A DNA stretch of 64,000 nucleotides from Mangifera indica (taxonomy: Eukaryota > Streptophyta > Magnoliopsida > Sapindales > Anacardiaceae). The stretch covers positions 3,013,830 to 3,077,829 of the forward strand of contig NC_058149.1 in the NCBI RefSeq assembly GCF_011075055.1, given 5' to 3'. This document shows, in pieces, positions 53,201-63,152 of the stretch; the stretch's first letter is position 1, and each line of letters opens with the position of its first letter. The notes under the pieces are model-generated. The model did not search any database and was not told the origin of the DNA. It worked only from the letters and a program-made list of their open reading frames with translations. The translations under genes were made by a program, and so were the position numbers.

Positions 53201-53854
53201 CCGTTCGGAGCACACTCTGTCACTTGCCTGTGACATAGACTCGTATGTCATCTGCCACATGGGAACACCCCAGGGGTAGGAATTAAATCCGTCCAGATGA
53301 TCAACCAACTGTAAATATTCTGAAGACACTTTCTTCCGTCAATCATTCCCCAATAAAACCATGTGAAGAACATACAATAAGGCCATCTTGACAGCGTTAA
53401 TATCGTCATCCCCCCATGGCCTCGACAAGAAAACATGCTCTAGGTCATGATACTGCACCTTCAGATAACCTCGATAATACGTATCTCTGATCTTATGTCT
53501 GAAGGAGCGAGGAATATATAAAGAGATATCAATGCGTCGGCTAAACGAAAGACCTGTCACCAAAGCAAACTCAAACGGGCTAAAACGAACATCAACCCCG
53601 CTAATCTTAAACCAAAACTCTTCTCTGGCAGAGAATCGATGTAGTTGCCATAGTAGAAATGAATGAACCAATATCTTAGAGAATTTGGTCTCGGGTAAAC
53701 GAAGAAGATACCCGAAACATGTCCTCTTAAATAGTCGTAGCTGATCCGGGGTCAGTGTAGACGTAATCCTAGATAATATTGTGCGATGTGCACGACAGAT
53801 CAGATGTTCGGAAGTTTCTGAACTCATCGGGGATTCATAGCTCGCTTTCAACAC
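50251..53854 (-). pseudogene. DUF1985-Ulp1 (C48 peptidase-like) transposon gene, inactivated
   Basis: Read on the - strand from ATG at 53854, the first exon carries a DUF1985 domain (SFLLWQLHRFSAREEFWFKI, then GVDVRFSPFEFALVTGLSF). After introns come IYETLDTLYDWIDL, a Ser/Pro-rich linker (near 52640-52846), VVDLTVIQDSPAKPLPAYM (near 51430) and a helical stretch with SFWRLVVELRQWLTDD. The C-terminal part resembles Ulp1/SENP cysteine peptidases, with HTFFGGHIEMAW, FTRMVDVAYTPGLLYKPWG, VYIPINFDYAH (catalytic His), IDF, TVYDSD (catalytic Asp) and GSGDYGVFMLHFFE, where Tyr replaces the catalytic Cys. At least six in-frame stops stand where Trp is expected. Such genes, related to SUMO proteases, are known cargo of plant MULEs. 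The exon structure between 51.3 and 52.6 kb is only partly resolved. Confidence 0.8.
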
Positions 53855-54009
53855 ATTTTTTTTGCGAGAAATATCCTACGAAAATTGACAAAATTCGTTA
53901 GCCATTCATAAATAGCAATTATGTAAACAAATGTCTTCATGGAAAATTCATAAAAAAATAAAAAATACAAAACAATAAAAAAGGTGATCACAAAATTTTA
54001 AAAATAAGA

Positions 54010-55100
54010 TTTCAGGATCGTAAAACAGTTAAAAGGAAAAAACGAAACTGAAATTCAAATTTTATATGTTGAAATACCCTAGAATTTCAATAAACGAAAA
54101 ATCATTTGAAAATCTGAATAATACGAGTCGATATATCCTAAAACAGTAAAATTTGAAAAAATGAAAATGAAATTCGAATTTTATACGTTGAAATACCATA
54201 GAATGTTAACAATCGAAAAATCAATCAAAATTTTGAAAAATACGAGTCGATATATCCTAAAACGGTGAAATTGGAAAAAACGAAACTAAAATTTGAATTC
54301 TAAACGTTGAAATACCCTAGAATGGTAACAATCAAAAAATCGTTCCAAAATCTGGAAAATACGAGTCAATATATTCTAAAACGATGAAATTTGAAAAAAC
54401 GAAAATGAAATTCGAATTCTATATGTTGATATACCTTAGAATGGTAACAATCGAAAAATCGTTCCAAAATCTGGAAAATACGAGTCGATATATTCTAAAA
54501 CGATGAAATTTGAAAAATCGAAAATGAAATTCGAATTCTATATGTTGATATACCCTAGAATGGTAACAATCGAAAAATCATTCCAAAATCTGGAAAATAC
54601 GAGTCGATATATTCTAAAACGATGAAATTTGAAAAATCGAAAATGAAATTTGAATTCTATATGTTGATATACCCTAGAATGATAATAATCGAAAAATTGT
54701 TCCAAAATATGGAAAATACGGGTCGATATATCCTAAAACGGTAAAATTGGAAAAAACAAAACTTAAATTCGAATTCTACATGTTGAAATACCTTAGAATG
54801 ACAACAATAAAAAAATTGTTCCAAAATCTGGAAAATACGAGTCAATATATTCTAAAACAATGAAATTTGAAAAAACGAAAATGAAATTTGAATTCTATAC
54901 GTTGATATACCCTAGAATGTGAATAATTGAAAAAACAGAATTAAAATTCGAACTCTATCAGTTAAAATACATAAGAATATCACTAATCGAAAAAATCGTT
55001 CAGAAATCTGGAAAATACGAATCGATATATCATAAAATGGTAAAATTCGAAAAAATGAAACCGAAATTCAAAAGTACGAGTCGATATATCCTATAAATAA
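54010..55100. repeat. Right 119-bp tandem array, inverted relative to the left array
   Basis: About nine units. The phrase GAGTCGATATAT(C/T)CTAAAAC recurs at about 54128, 54247, 54366, 54485, 54604, 54723 and 54842, exactly 119 bp apart. The last copies (to 55100) are deleted or decayed. The unit is the reverse complement of that at 49415-50100, so the two arrays could pair as a long inverted repeat. Confidence 0.93.
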
Positions 55101-55429
55101 AAAAACTGAAATATTGAGTGAAATTAGGTCATTACATCGTAAAATGTGTCCAAAAGGCACAAAAATCAAAAAACTTAATCTCAAATTTGAAAACTACATA
55201 TTGAAAAATCTTAAAACAGAAAAAACAGATATAAAATTTGAAAACTACACGTCGAGAAACCCTAGATGTAAAAAATATCAATTTACCCCCTCAAAAAATT
55301 TCTATTACAAACAGGTCCAATATTTATCCATTGCCCCCTCAGTAATTTTCGAATCTATTACCGCCCTCTGCAGTTTCAAAAAAATTAATTTTCACCCCAA
55401 CCCACGTTATTCACCAGCAGCCCACTGTC

Positions 55430-55960
55430 ACATGGCAAATTTCAGAAACGCCTGCAGTGGACTAAACTATGACGACTAGATCCCTAATGTTTTAAAAAAG
55501 CCACTCAACCCCCCTAACCCACTGTCACAGTGGGAGTGTTCGTCATGACAGTGGGAAACTGTCGGACTGTCAATGGCTTCGGATGCATTTTTCGACCAAA
55601 AATCGGTCATTTCGGCCTCCAATTTCAACACAAATCGAATCTACATAGGCTATAACACAAAACCCCTCAACAAATTCAACGAAAACAGCCAAAAATCAAA
55701 ACATATTAAACATTGTTCAAAATCGAAACCCTAATGTTTCAAACCGCAAAATCTCACTCAAATCTCAATAATATGAACAATAACTTGATTCAAACAAGAT
55801 TACGGAAGATATACTAACCTTCTTAACCATTTTCGATCGTCGGAAAGCAAGAAAATCGTAGAAAATCGGCTTGACAGTGGGATGACAGTGGACAGTGGGA
55901 AAAAATCGATTTTTCTTTGGATTTGCACAGTGACAGTGGAAGTTTCACAGTGGAAAATAT
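55430..55960. other. Cluster of CAGTGG / CCACTG motifs near the MULE right end
   Basis: At least ten copies of CAGTGG or CCACTG lie within about 500 bp, often as GACAGTGG or CACAGTGG. One forms a 17-bp perfect palindrome, CCCACTGTCACAGTGGG, at 55518-55534. They lie in the presumed 5' region of the transposon gene and may be protein-binding or transposase sites. Their function is not known to me. Confidence 0.6.
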
Positions 55961-56138
55961 GAAAATTTGCCTTGTTTATATATAGGGGTAGTTTCGACAT
56001 TTCACAAAAGTTGGGCATTTTTGCTTTAATCTGAATTTTTTGGACAATTTTGCTTAAACCCCCTTACTTTTGCCTATTTTTTATAATTTCCCTTATATAT
56101 ATCCATATCTATGTATATACAACTTTATCTTTTCGTCC

Positions 56139-56142
<4 letters not shown>

Positions 56143-56171
<29 letters not shown>
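56143..56171. repeat. (TA)n microsatellite
   Basis: TA run of about 29 bp shortly after the MULE right target duplication, which itself is TA-rich. Confidence 0.9.
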
Positions 56172-56174
<3 letters not shown>

Positions 56175-59100
56175 AAACTGGAAATATCTCAAAATATGGT
56201 CAAAAAACATAAGTACCCCTGAAACGTATCTGAAGGTATTATACAATAACAACGTGCCAACTATTGATTAGATTATCTCAAATATAATAACATCTAGTTA
56301 TATGATAAAATATCATGGTTGGAATTTAAATTGATATTCATTATAAGGGTATATAATATTATTTTGTTAGCCAAAAATTTAAGTCTCTATACGTATGTAT
56401 AGAAACAAAATTGCATAAAATATAATAAAATTAGAATTTAAAACCAACCTTCAGCCATTGTAAGATGAATTTGATGCAGAAGCCACTAGAAACTCCTTTG
56501 AATGAAAAGCTCTTCCAGGTGATCCAAATTTTCAGTATGATGGTATATCTATGACAAAATTCGTTCAACTTGGGGACCTTTTTCATTACACTTAAATATT
56601 TATTCTATCATTAAGGATGAAAAAACTGAAGTGGAGTAAAAACATGGGGAGTTATGGACCACCTCAGCTTCTATAATAGCTTCTGTATTAACTACATATA
56701 GCAGTTATATGGAGAAGAAAAATCATCATTTTCAATGTAATTATTGAAGAAAAGAAACAAAAATAAATGAATAATGGCAATAAGTCTTCTAAGAATAAGT
56801 ATTATACTCCATGTATCACAATGTATTCTATTTATATGATCAATCAAAATCATAATAATCATACGACATATAATTTTATGCATACATCAATTAACACTAT
56901 ATCAAAACTGAAGTAATCCAATTGTAAAACAAGGAAGGGATAGCAATCTTATTTACTTGTACTATGTAAAAGCCCATTACCCATTGGAAACCAGACTACA
57001 CTGAGAGTGCTTGGACTCTAATTCGAGTTCCACAAAAGACACAATTTGGCAAAATCTCCATTGGACGCAATATGCTTAGCATAAAAATTGAACTAGCTTG
57101 GTGGCTTTTTTGTTACTATATCCAAAATATGATCTTAGGATCAAGCTTTGGAAAAACAGACATTCAGTCTCTACGGAGACAAAAAACCAAATGATTTATA
57201 AATGATAAATCATTGTTTTGATTATTTTCATCTGAAGGTAAAACTGATGGTTAGTGATGGACCTACAAAGGGACATTTTTTTTTATTAACTCATAAATTT
57301 TATTTATGATATTAGGACCCTAGAATTTTTTTAAAAATTATTTTGTGCTCTTAATTTTGTTACACATTTTTTTATTAGGCCCAATTTTTGTACAATTTCA
57401 TTTCTACTAGGCCTATATGGGCTACCACAATTACTAAAAATAGGGGGAGTTATGGCAAATAAATTGAATTGTTAAAAGATTGAAAACTTAATTTGTTCTC
57501 TTTTGTCCAAAAAAAAAAAAAAAGTCTCACAATTACAAAGAAATTGGAATAGGAACACAACCAGGATTCTAAAGGATGCTAAGACTACCATTGTACCACA
57601 AAGCGGTAAGGAATTTAGTAATATTAAATAATTTTATAATCATAGGTGAAGCAGAGAATCAGAGATTTGAGTTTGTAGCAATTAAGTGGAGCTTCATATT
57701 CTTCATCTTGCATAAAACAAAGAAGCAATTAGTTTTAAAATTGTCTAACAAATATTGTGATGTCTATTGTTTATTAATTTAATGAATGGCTAAGATGTAT
57801 TAATTTTGTGAAGAGTGGTATTGAAAATATTTTGTCATAATTGTTAGAGACTAAAAGAAAAGACTCTCATATCTAATAAAAGTGAATAAAATAAATGGTA
57901 TATAAGTGTGGTAGATTATCTCTTAAAATAAACCAATTAGTTTTATGTAATACAAGTTTCAATTTTTACACTTATAGACCAAATATATTTTCGATATGAT
58001 ATCAGAGTATAAGTCATATTGCGGACCTAACAGCCTAAAGGGTTATTGGATACAAGTGACAATGCATCTATCCAAATAAACTTAGTCAAATGATAAGTCT
58101 AACAACCTATAGTGATTGCATTTGAGAGACAGTGTTGGAGACTAAAAGAAAAGAGTGACACATTTAACAAAAGTGAAAGTGAGTGCTATATAAGTATGAT
58201 GGATTGAATCTTATCATAAGTCAATTGACTTTGTGTACTATAAGTTTTAATCTTCACAATTATAGACCCAATATATTTCTGGTAATAATAAATTGTAAAA
58301 ATCATGTTGTCTTGTAAACTTTCTTTATCTTAATTCAATATAAAAATATAACTACTTTATATCTTTATTAATATCTTGTTAGTAAAAATGCGAATTATTC
58401 ATGTTTTAAACATGTTTTGCCAAATTTTTAACCAAAATGTATTAAACATAAATTTTATCCATTCCTTGTATTAAAAGCATATTTTTGCAGTTTTTAAAAT
58501 TTTTAAAATATGAAAATGTTTCTTGCATTTTTAATTATTATCATGATGTCATAATTATATAAAACACAAAAAACCTAATTTTTTGTCATCCAAATCTCTA
58601 ACCTGTCATAATAATTTTTGGTGATGATTGAATCTTAATTATAGATTATGTTAAAGACATTGTTGAAATGTCACTAACAAAATAAATAGTGCTATTGACG
58701 AGATGAATAGTTTTATTAATAGAATAAATAGTATCATCGGTGAGATGAATAAAATCACTGGAGTAAGTCAAACTTAAGTCGAGTTAACAAACTAAAACTT
58801 CATCTTAAATTTGATTTGAATCAAACTAAGTTCACTTGCTTTGAAACAATAACTAAAATATATTATATGTAAGCAACTTGAGGGAGATCATGACATAGAG
58901 GTGAAGAAATAGCTAATTTTTATCACCATCCATTTAAGTTGTTTTATTCTGGGATTGAAATATAATTTCAAGAGCTTAATAATAATTTTGATGGTCGGAG
59001 TGAATACAAAGTTACTTTTGTGTATAATATGCCTTGATTTTGCAGCCTCATTTGCTGCATTTGATCGTTAAGAGTAAATTGATTCGTCTAACAAAATTTT

Positions 59101-59505
59101 ATCTATATGATTTTTTAGCAAGCACTCTAATTGAATTTGATGCCAACTTGAAAATATTTTTGTTAATATATGATTGAACAAAAACTTTGATGTAGTACAA
59201 ATTAGAGACCTTGCTTAAAAGTTAGTTTTAAAAGAAAATATATTATCATTCTTTTTACGTATTTGTTAATTAAATTATCATTAAGCTTGTAAATTGCTAT
59301 AACAACAATAAAAGAAACTTATATTGCAATGAATATTATCAAAAATTCATATTAAGATTAATATATTCGCAAAGATTGACATGGAAACTACCATACAACG
59401 ATTTTAGAAACATGAATAGTATAATAAGATTATTGCAATAACTTTGTGATCATTTATTGACTTTAATGTATTTGTATTATTATTATTATTTGGACTTATT
59501 TAAAA

Positions 59506-60526
59506 GGGAGAAGGACTATTTCCCACCCAACTTTAGATGCTTTTTCAAAATACCACCCATGGCAGATGAAAATTCACTTTTCCCACCCATGACCAAACTG
59601 CCGTCCAATTTTTCAGTTAGAGACAGGGGCAAAATCATCATTTACTATTTAAAACCTTAAAACTTTAAAACTTTGCCGTTTCCCCCTTCTAAGTTTTAAA
59701 AACTAATAACTAACCCATCCTCAAAGTTTGAAAAGTTTAGCTTTCACCCCTAGGGTTTGCTGCCTTCACAGGCCACCACCGACGGCCAATGCAATCGATC
59801 GATCTCCCATCTCTGACTACAAAGGACGACGAAGGACGACCTTTTGTCACCCAGATCTGGACGACGAAGCGTCATCCAGATCTGGAAGAACAGACGAAGG
59901 ACGACGCTTCGTCATCCTTTGTCGTAGCCTCTGGACCACGTAATGAGCGATGAAGGACGGCAAAGAGTAGTCCTTCGTCGTCTGGGTGGAGCGACGAAGA
60001 GAGACTCTTCGTCGCATGGTGGTGTGACGAAGAGATCTTCGTCTTTTCATCGCATCGTGCAACGAGGAGATGAAGATCTCTTCATCGCACCACCACCGTC
60101 GCACCAGGAGAAGGAGGAGGTCGGTGATGACGTCGGGAGATGAAGTTGAAGAATGGGGGTGAAACTGCTAGTTTTGAAAGTTATAGGGGGCGGCTGCATT
60201 TTGAAAAATATGGAAACCCTAGGTTTGGGGGTGAAAATGTTAGTTTTCAAAGTTTAAAAACTTTAGGTAAGGTGAAATGTTAGTTTCTAAAACCTAAGGG
60301 GGGTGAATGGTAAAGCTCTTACATCAATTTTGGGATGAATTTTGCAGACTAAATTGAAGGATATTTTTGTCATTTTATATAACAAGGGTAAAATAGACAT
60401 TTTACCTTTATGCAAATAGAAATCATCCATATTAATAGCTCATGGGTGGGAAAAGTAGATTTTCATCTACTATGGGTAGCATTTTGAAAAAGCATCTAAA
60501 GTTGGGTGGGAAATAGTCCTTCTCCC
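59506..60526. mobile_element. 1,021-bp non-autonomous Mutator-like element
   Basis: The ends GGGAGAAGGACTATTTCCCA are inverted, and similarity between the two sides runs for roughly 90 bp, including ATGCTTTTTCAAAAT and CTTTTCCCACCCAT. A perfect 9-bp duplication TATTTAAAA flanks it (59497-59505, 60527-60535). The empty site is visible at 63211-63230 and 21629-21648 (CTTATTTGAAAA.CG). The interior (about 59815-60130) is GC-richer and contains repeated GACGAAG/CTTCGTC motifs with hairpins. No transposase or clear captured gene is recognised; open frames here are low-complexity. Confidence 0.92.
59991..60086. other. Three consecutive GACGAAG-type hairpins inside the small MULE
   Basis: GCGACGAAGAG/CTCTTCGTCGC (59991-60001 and 60005-60015, 3-nt loop), GACGAAGA/TCTTCGTC (60026-60033 and 60036-60043, 2-nt spacer) and GATGAAGA/TCTTCATC (60069-60076 and 60079-60086, 2-nt spacer) are perfect inverted repeats in a row. 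Confidence 0.75.
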
Positions 60527-60847
60527 TATTTAAAAAGCGAAACTTATTACTTGTCGTCTTCTTTTGTTTTTTTTTCAGTCATTTAATTTTTTTGTGAGAC
60601 CCCCTTACAAAAGTTGATGCATCCGTCGCTGCCATAATTCATGGTCTTTAATAAAGACTTTGACTTGGGCAAATGGTTGTCGGTGGCGTGATTATCATGT
60701 ATGTCCATGTTCATAAGCACAATCATTGTAGTTGTAGTTGTAGTTGTAGTTGGTGAAATAGAAGCTAATAATTGAAAATTATAATATTTACTCACAATGA
60801 CACTTGACTTCACATTCTATTGAAGTCGTTATTGGAATTTCACATCC

Positions 60848-62358
60848 TAGTGATTCCTTTATGATATCGCATAGATTTTAATTATTTTTATGATTGTATA
60901 ATATAATTTAAATGATAAAGTGAATAATTTTTTTAGTACACGCCTTCTTCCAAAGACATTATTAGTTATATAAACATATTCTGTACCATTTTTATTCATG
61001 ATTTTAATATGATAACTATTGTTTCTTATACTTTAAAACTTAGTAGATTTCTTCTAGATTTACTTGAATATAATACATCATTAATACTTAATTTGGTCTT
61101 ATTTTTTAACACAATTGTGGCTCTTTCAGAGCTAGAGCTTTCAATTATATTTATTGATCATGATATAGTATTTATTTTAGTCTCCATTGGTGATAAAGTT
61201 AAGAAAAATTTCTTTTTTTTAATATAATGTGGGTGGTTGTACTATCGACCAAACACATGTTTTCATCGCCAGCTTTTGAAGTTAACACTTCAATTTTAGA
61301 GTCCATTTCCTTTCATTTTAAAATTTATATTAGTCATTAATTATTACAAAATTTGAAATGAAGAAATATATATAATACTAATTATACACTATAATGTACA
61401 TAATTTCTTAATTTTGAAGAAATTCTAAAATATCAAAGTTTGCTAGATCGATAGGGTCTGGATTATCAACACAATTTGATTCGATTTTCTTGCCTGCATT
61501 TTTAATAGATGCTTGGTATAAATCTACCAGATGTCTTGGCGTACGATAAATACACAACCAATGACCTTTAGAACCACATCTATAATATTTACTTTCATTG
61601 TTTTGTGGTTTACTTTGTATCATTTTCCCTTTATCCTGTTTTGTTTCATCTCTGGTCCTTTGAAGGTAGAAAGATTTTCTATTATGACCACCCCTGGATC
61701 GAAACTTATTTCGTCAAGAATCTCGTCTACGCCCACGATGATTACTACTAGTAGTTGCGTTCACTTCAGGGAATGGCGTAGTACTAGGAGGGCGTGTCTG
61801 ATAGTTCATCAATAATAATTCATTGTTTTGCTTAGCCACCAATAAACAGGATATCAGTTCAGAATATTTTTTAAAATTTCTTTCTCTATATTGCTGCTGC
61901 AGGAGCATATTTGAGGGATGAAATGTGGAGAAAGTTTTTTCTAACATATTTTCTTCGGTTATTTTTTCTCCACATAGTCTCATTCGGGAGAAAATTCTAA
62001 ACATGACAGAGTTATATTCACTTACAGATTTAAAATCTTATTAACGTAAATGAGTCCATTCATATTGGGCCATTGGTGATGTTATTGATTTATGATGATC
62101 GAATCTTTCTTTCAGATTTCTCTATAATTCTAGTGGGTCCATAATATCCATGTATTTTGCTCGTAGCCCTTCGTGGATATGATGACGAAGGAAAATAATA
62201 GTTTTAGATTTATCCTGCTGGGTTATGTTATTTCCTTCTTTTATTGTTTCTCCAAGGCTCATTAATTGTAGATGGAGAACTGTGTCTAAGGCCTATTCCG
62301 AATAATTTTCTCCGTCTAATCGAAGGGCAACATATTGAAGTTTTACAAGATTTGTCAT
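60848..62358 (-). pseudogene. copia gag-protease-preintegrase fragment, reverse strand
   Basis: On the - strand an ATG at 62358 opens a gag frame (MTNLVKLQYVALRLDGENYS) with stops at expected Trp or similar positions. It continues through FLRHHIHEGLRAKYMDIMDP, FKSVSEYNSVMFRIFSRM, KTFSTFHPSNMLLQQQYRER and a zinc knuckle near 61555 (YRCGSKGHW; the first Cys is Tyr and the last position is altered), then the conserved RTPRHLVDLYQASIK. Beyond the stop at 61408 the protease motif CLVDSTTTHTI (near 61240) and gag-pre-integrase remains (VLYSSKSRRNLLSF, then MNKNGTEYVYIT) can be followed to about 60900. Integrase, RT and RNase H are absent. It is a truncated, dead element of a lineage different from both other copia pieces. 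Confidence 0.85.
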
Positions 62359-62359
62359 T

Positions 62360-63145
62360 TTCACCAACTGCAGGTTGATGAAAGAAATAAAAATTAGTGA
62401 TATGATGAGGAAAAATTATGTGCAAACTTCAGGTTTGTATTTGTTTTATATTCACAAAACTTCTGGTTTTATGAGTAATATTCATAATTTTATAGTATGT
62501 AAAACTTACATAATATTTTAAACTTCTATTTCATTATTTTCCTCACTTATGCAATCTTTAGGTTGCAAGTGAGATTTAGTTATAATAAATATTTTAGTGA
62601 AATTTAGGACTTTAGACTTATATATATTTTCTCATGATTTTGTAATTTTCAAGTTACAAATCATATACTGTAATCATATTTAAGACTTTAGGTTCATATT
62701 CATAATTTTATAACTTCAGGCTATAAATAATGTTTAAGACTTCAGGTCTAAATTTATGATATTTTGTAAACTAAGTAGATAGTGTTATATAGTTAATTGA
62801 TAGATAGTACTAATAATTGCAATCATATATAAAGAGAGAAGAGAACTAAGAGAGAAAATGAGGAGAAACAGAGACGAAATTTGGGTGATTAAGAGAAATG
62901 AAAGAGATTTTGAGTGCTTCTCAAATTGTCTCCAAGTGATAGAAAATGGGGGTTTTATATAATAGTTTGCCGCCACCCTTTTTATCTAATACAATTGGTT
63001 AACACCCTTTATTTCTTCTATCTGCGTCAGCCCTCACCATTTTCTTTCCCCATATGCTTGTAATAATAAATGAGTTCCCACCATTTTTTCTTGATTTGAT
63101 TAGGTGGAAAACCACCTGGATATGTAACAACTGGATATGTAACAA
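62360..63145 (-). mobile_element. LTR-like and leader region of the reverse-strand copia fragment
   Basis: Upstream of the gag start on the - strand lies about 780 bp of non-coding DNA. A probable LTR start TGTTACATATCCAG occurs twice in tandem at about 63110-63145, and a TATA box TATATAAAA at 62953-62961. After it come a pyrimidine-rich leader and a series of short CCTGAAGT/ACTTCAGG repeats (62425-62760). No second LTR or clear primer-binding site was found, so the limits are approximate. Confidence 0.5.
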
Positions 63146-63152
63146 GAAGAGT

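Larger units (their letters stand above)
49062..56092 (-). mobile_element. 7-kb Mutator-like element carrying a DUF1985/Ulp1 gene
   Basis: The ends are GGGAAATTATAAAAAATGGC at 49062 and its inverse at 56092 (GGGAAATTATAAAAAATAGGC on the - strand). The element is flanked by a perfect 9-bp duplication, TTATATATA, at 49053-49061 and 56093-56101. Nine-base duplications are the hallmark of Mutator-like elements. Both subterminal regions repeat an AAGCAAAAATGCCC-like motif. Inside lie, left to right, a 119-bp tandem array (49415-50100), a decayed DUF1985/Ulp1-type gene on the - strand (50251-53854), a second 119-bp array in the opposite orientation (54010-55100) and a 5' region with many CAGTGG/CCACTG motifs. 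No transposase domain is visible, so it is probably non-autonomous and related to Ulp1-carrying (Kaonashi-type) MULEs. Confidence 0.9.
57252..60632 (+). mobile_element. Degenerate hAT-type DNA transposon (copy B), interrupted
   Basis: The left end TAGTGATGGACCTAC and right end CATCCGTCGCTG are the same as in copy A. Transposase remains at about 58876-59440 read VNTKLLLCIICLD, FAAFDR, LYDFLAS.LIE and TYIAMNIIKNS with many stops. The copy was split by a later Mutator-like insertion at 59506-60526; without that insertion it would be close to copy A in length. Confidence 0.62.
56250..60845. repeat. Dispersed repeat, copy B
   Basis: The segment matches copy A (18447 onward) closely from AACGTGCCAACTATTGATTA through the hAT remains and the 3' flank TTTAATAAAGACTTTGACTTGG (60648). 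It ends at about 60845 (TTCACATCCTAG), where reverse-strand copia sequence begins. A 1,021-bp Mutator-like insertion interrupts it at 59506-60526. Confidence 0.88.

Noticed and set aside
59728..60250. Several Arg/Ser-rich open frames on both strands within the small MULE
   Set aside because: They come from GACGAAG-type repeats and hairpins; no domain and no consistent frame.
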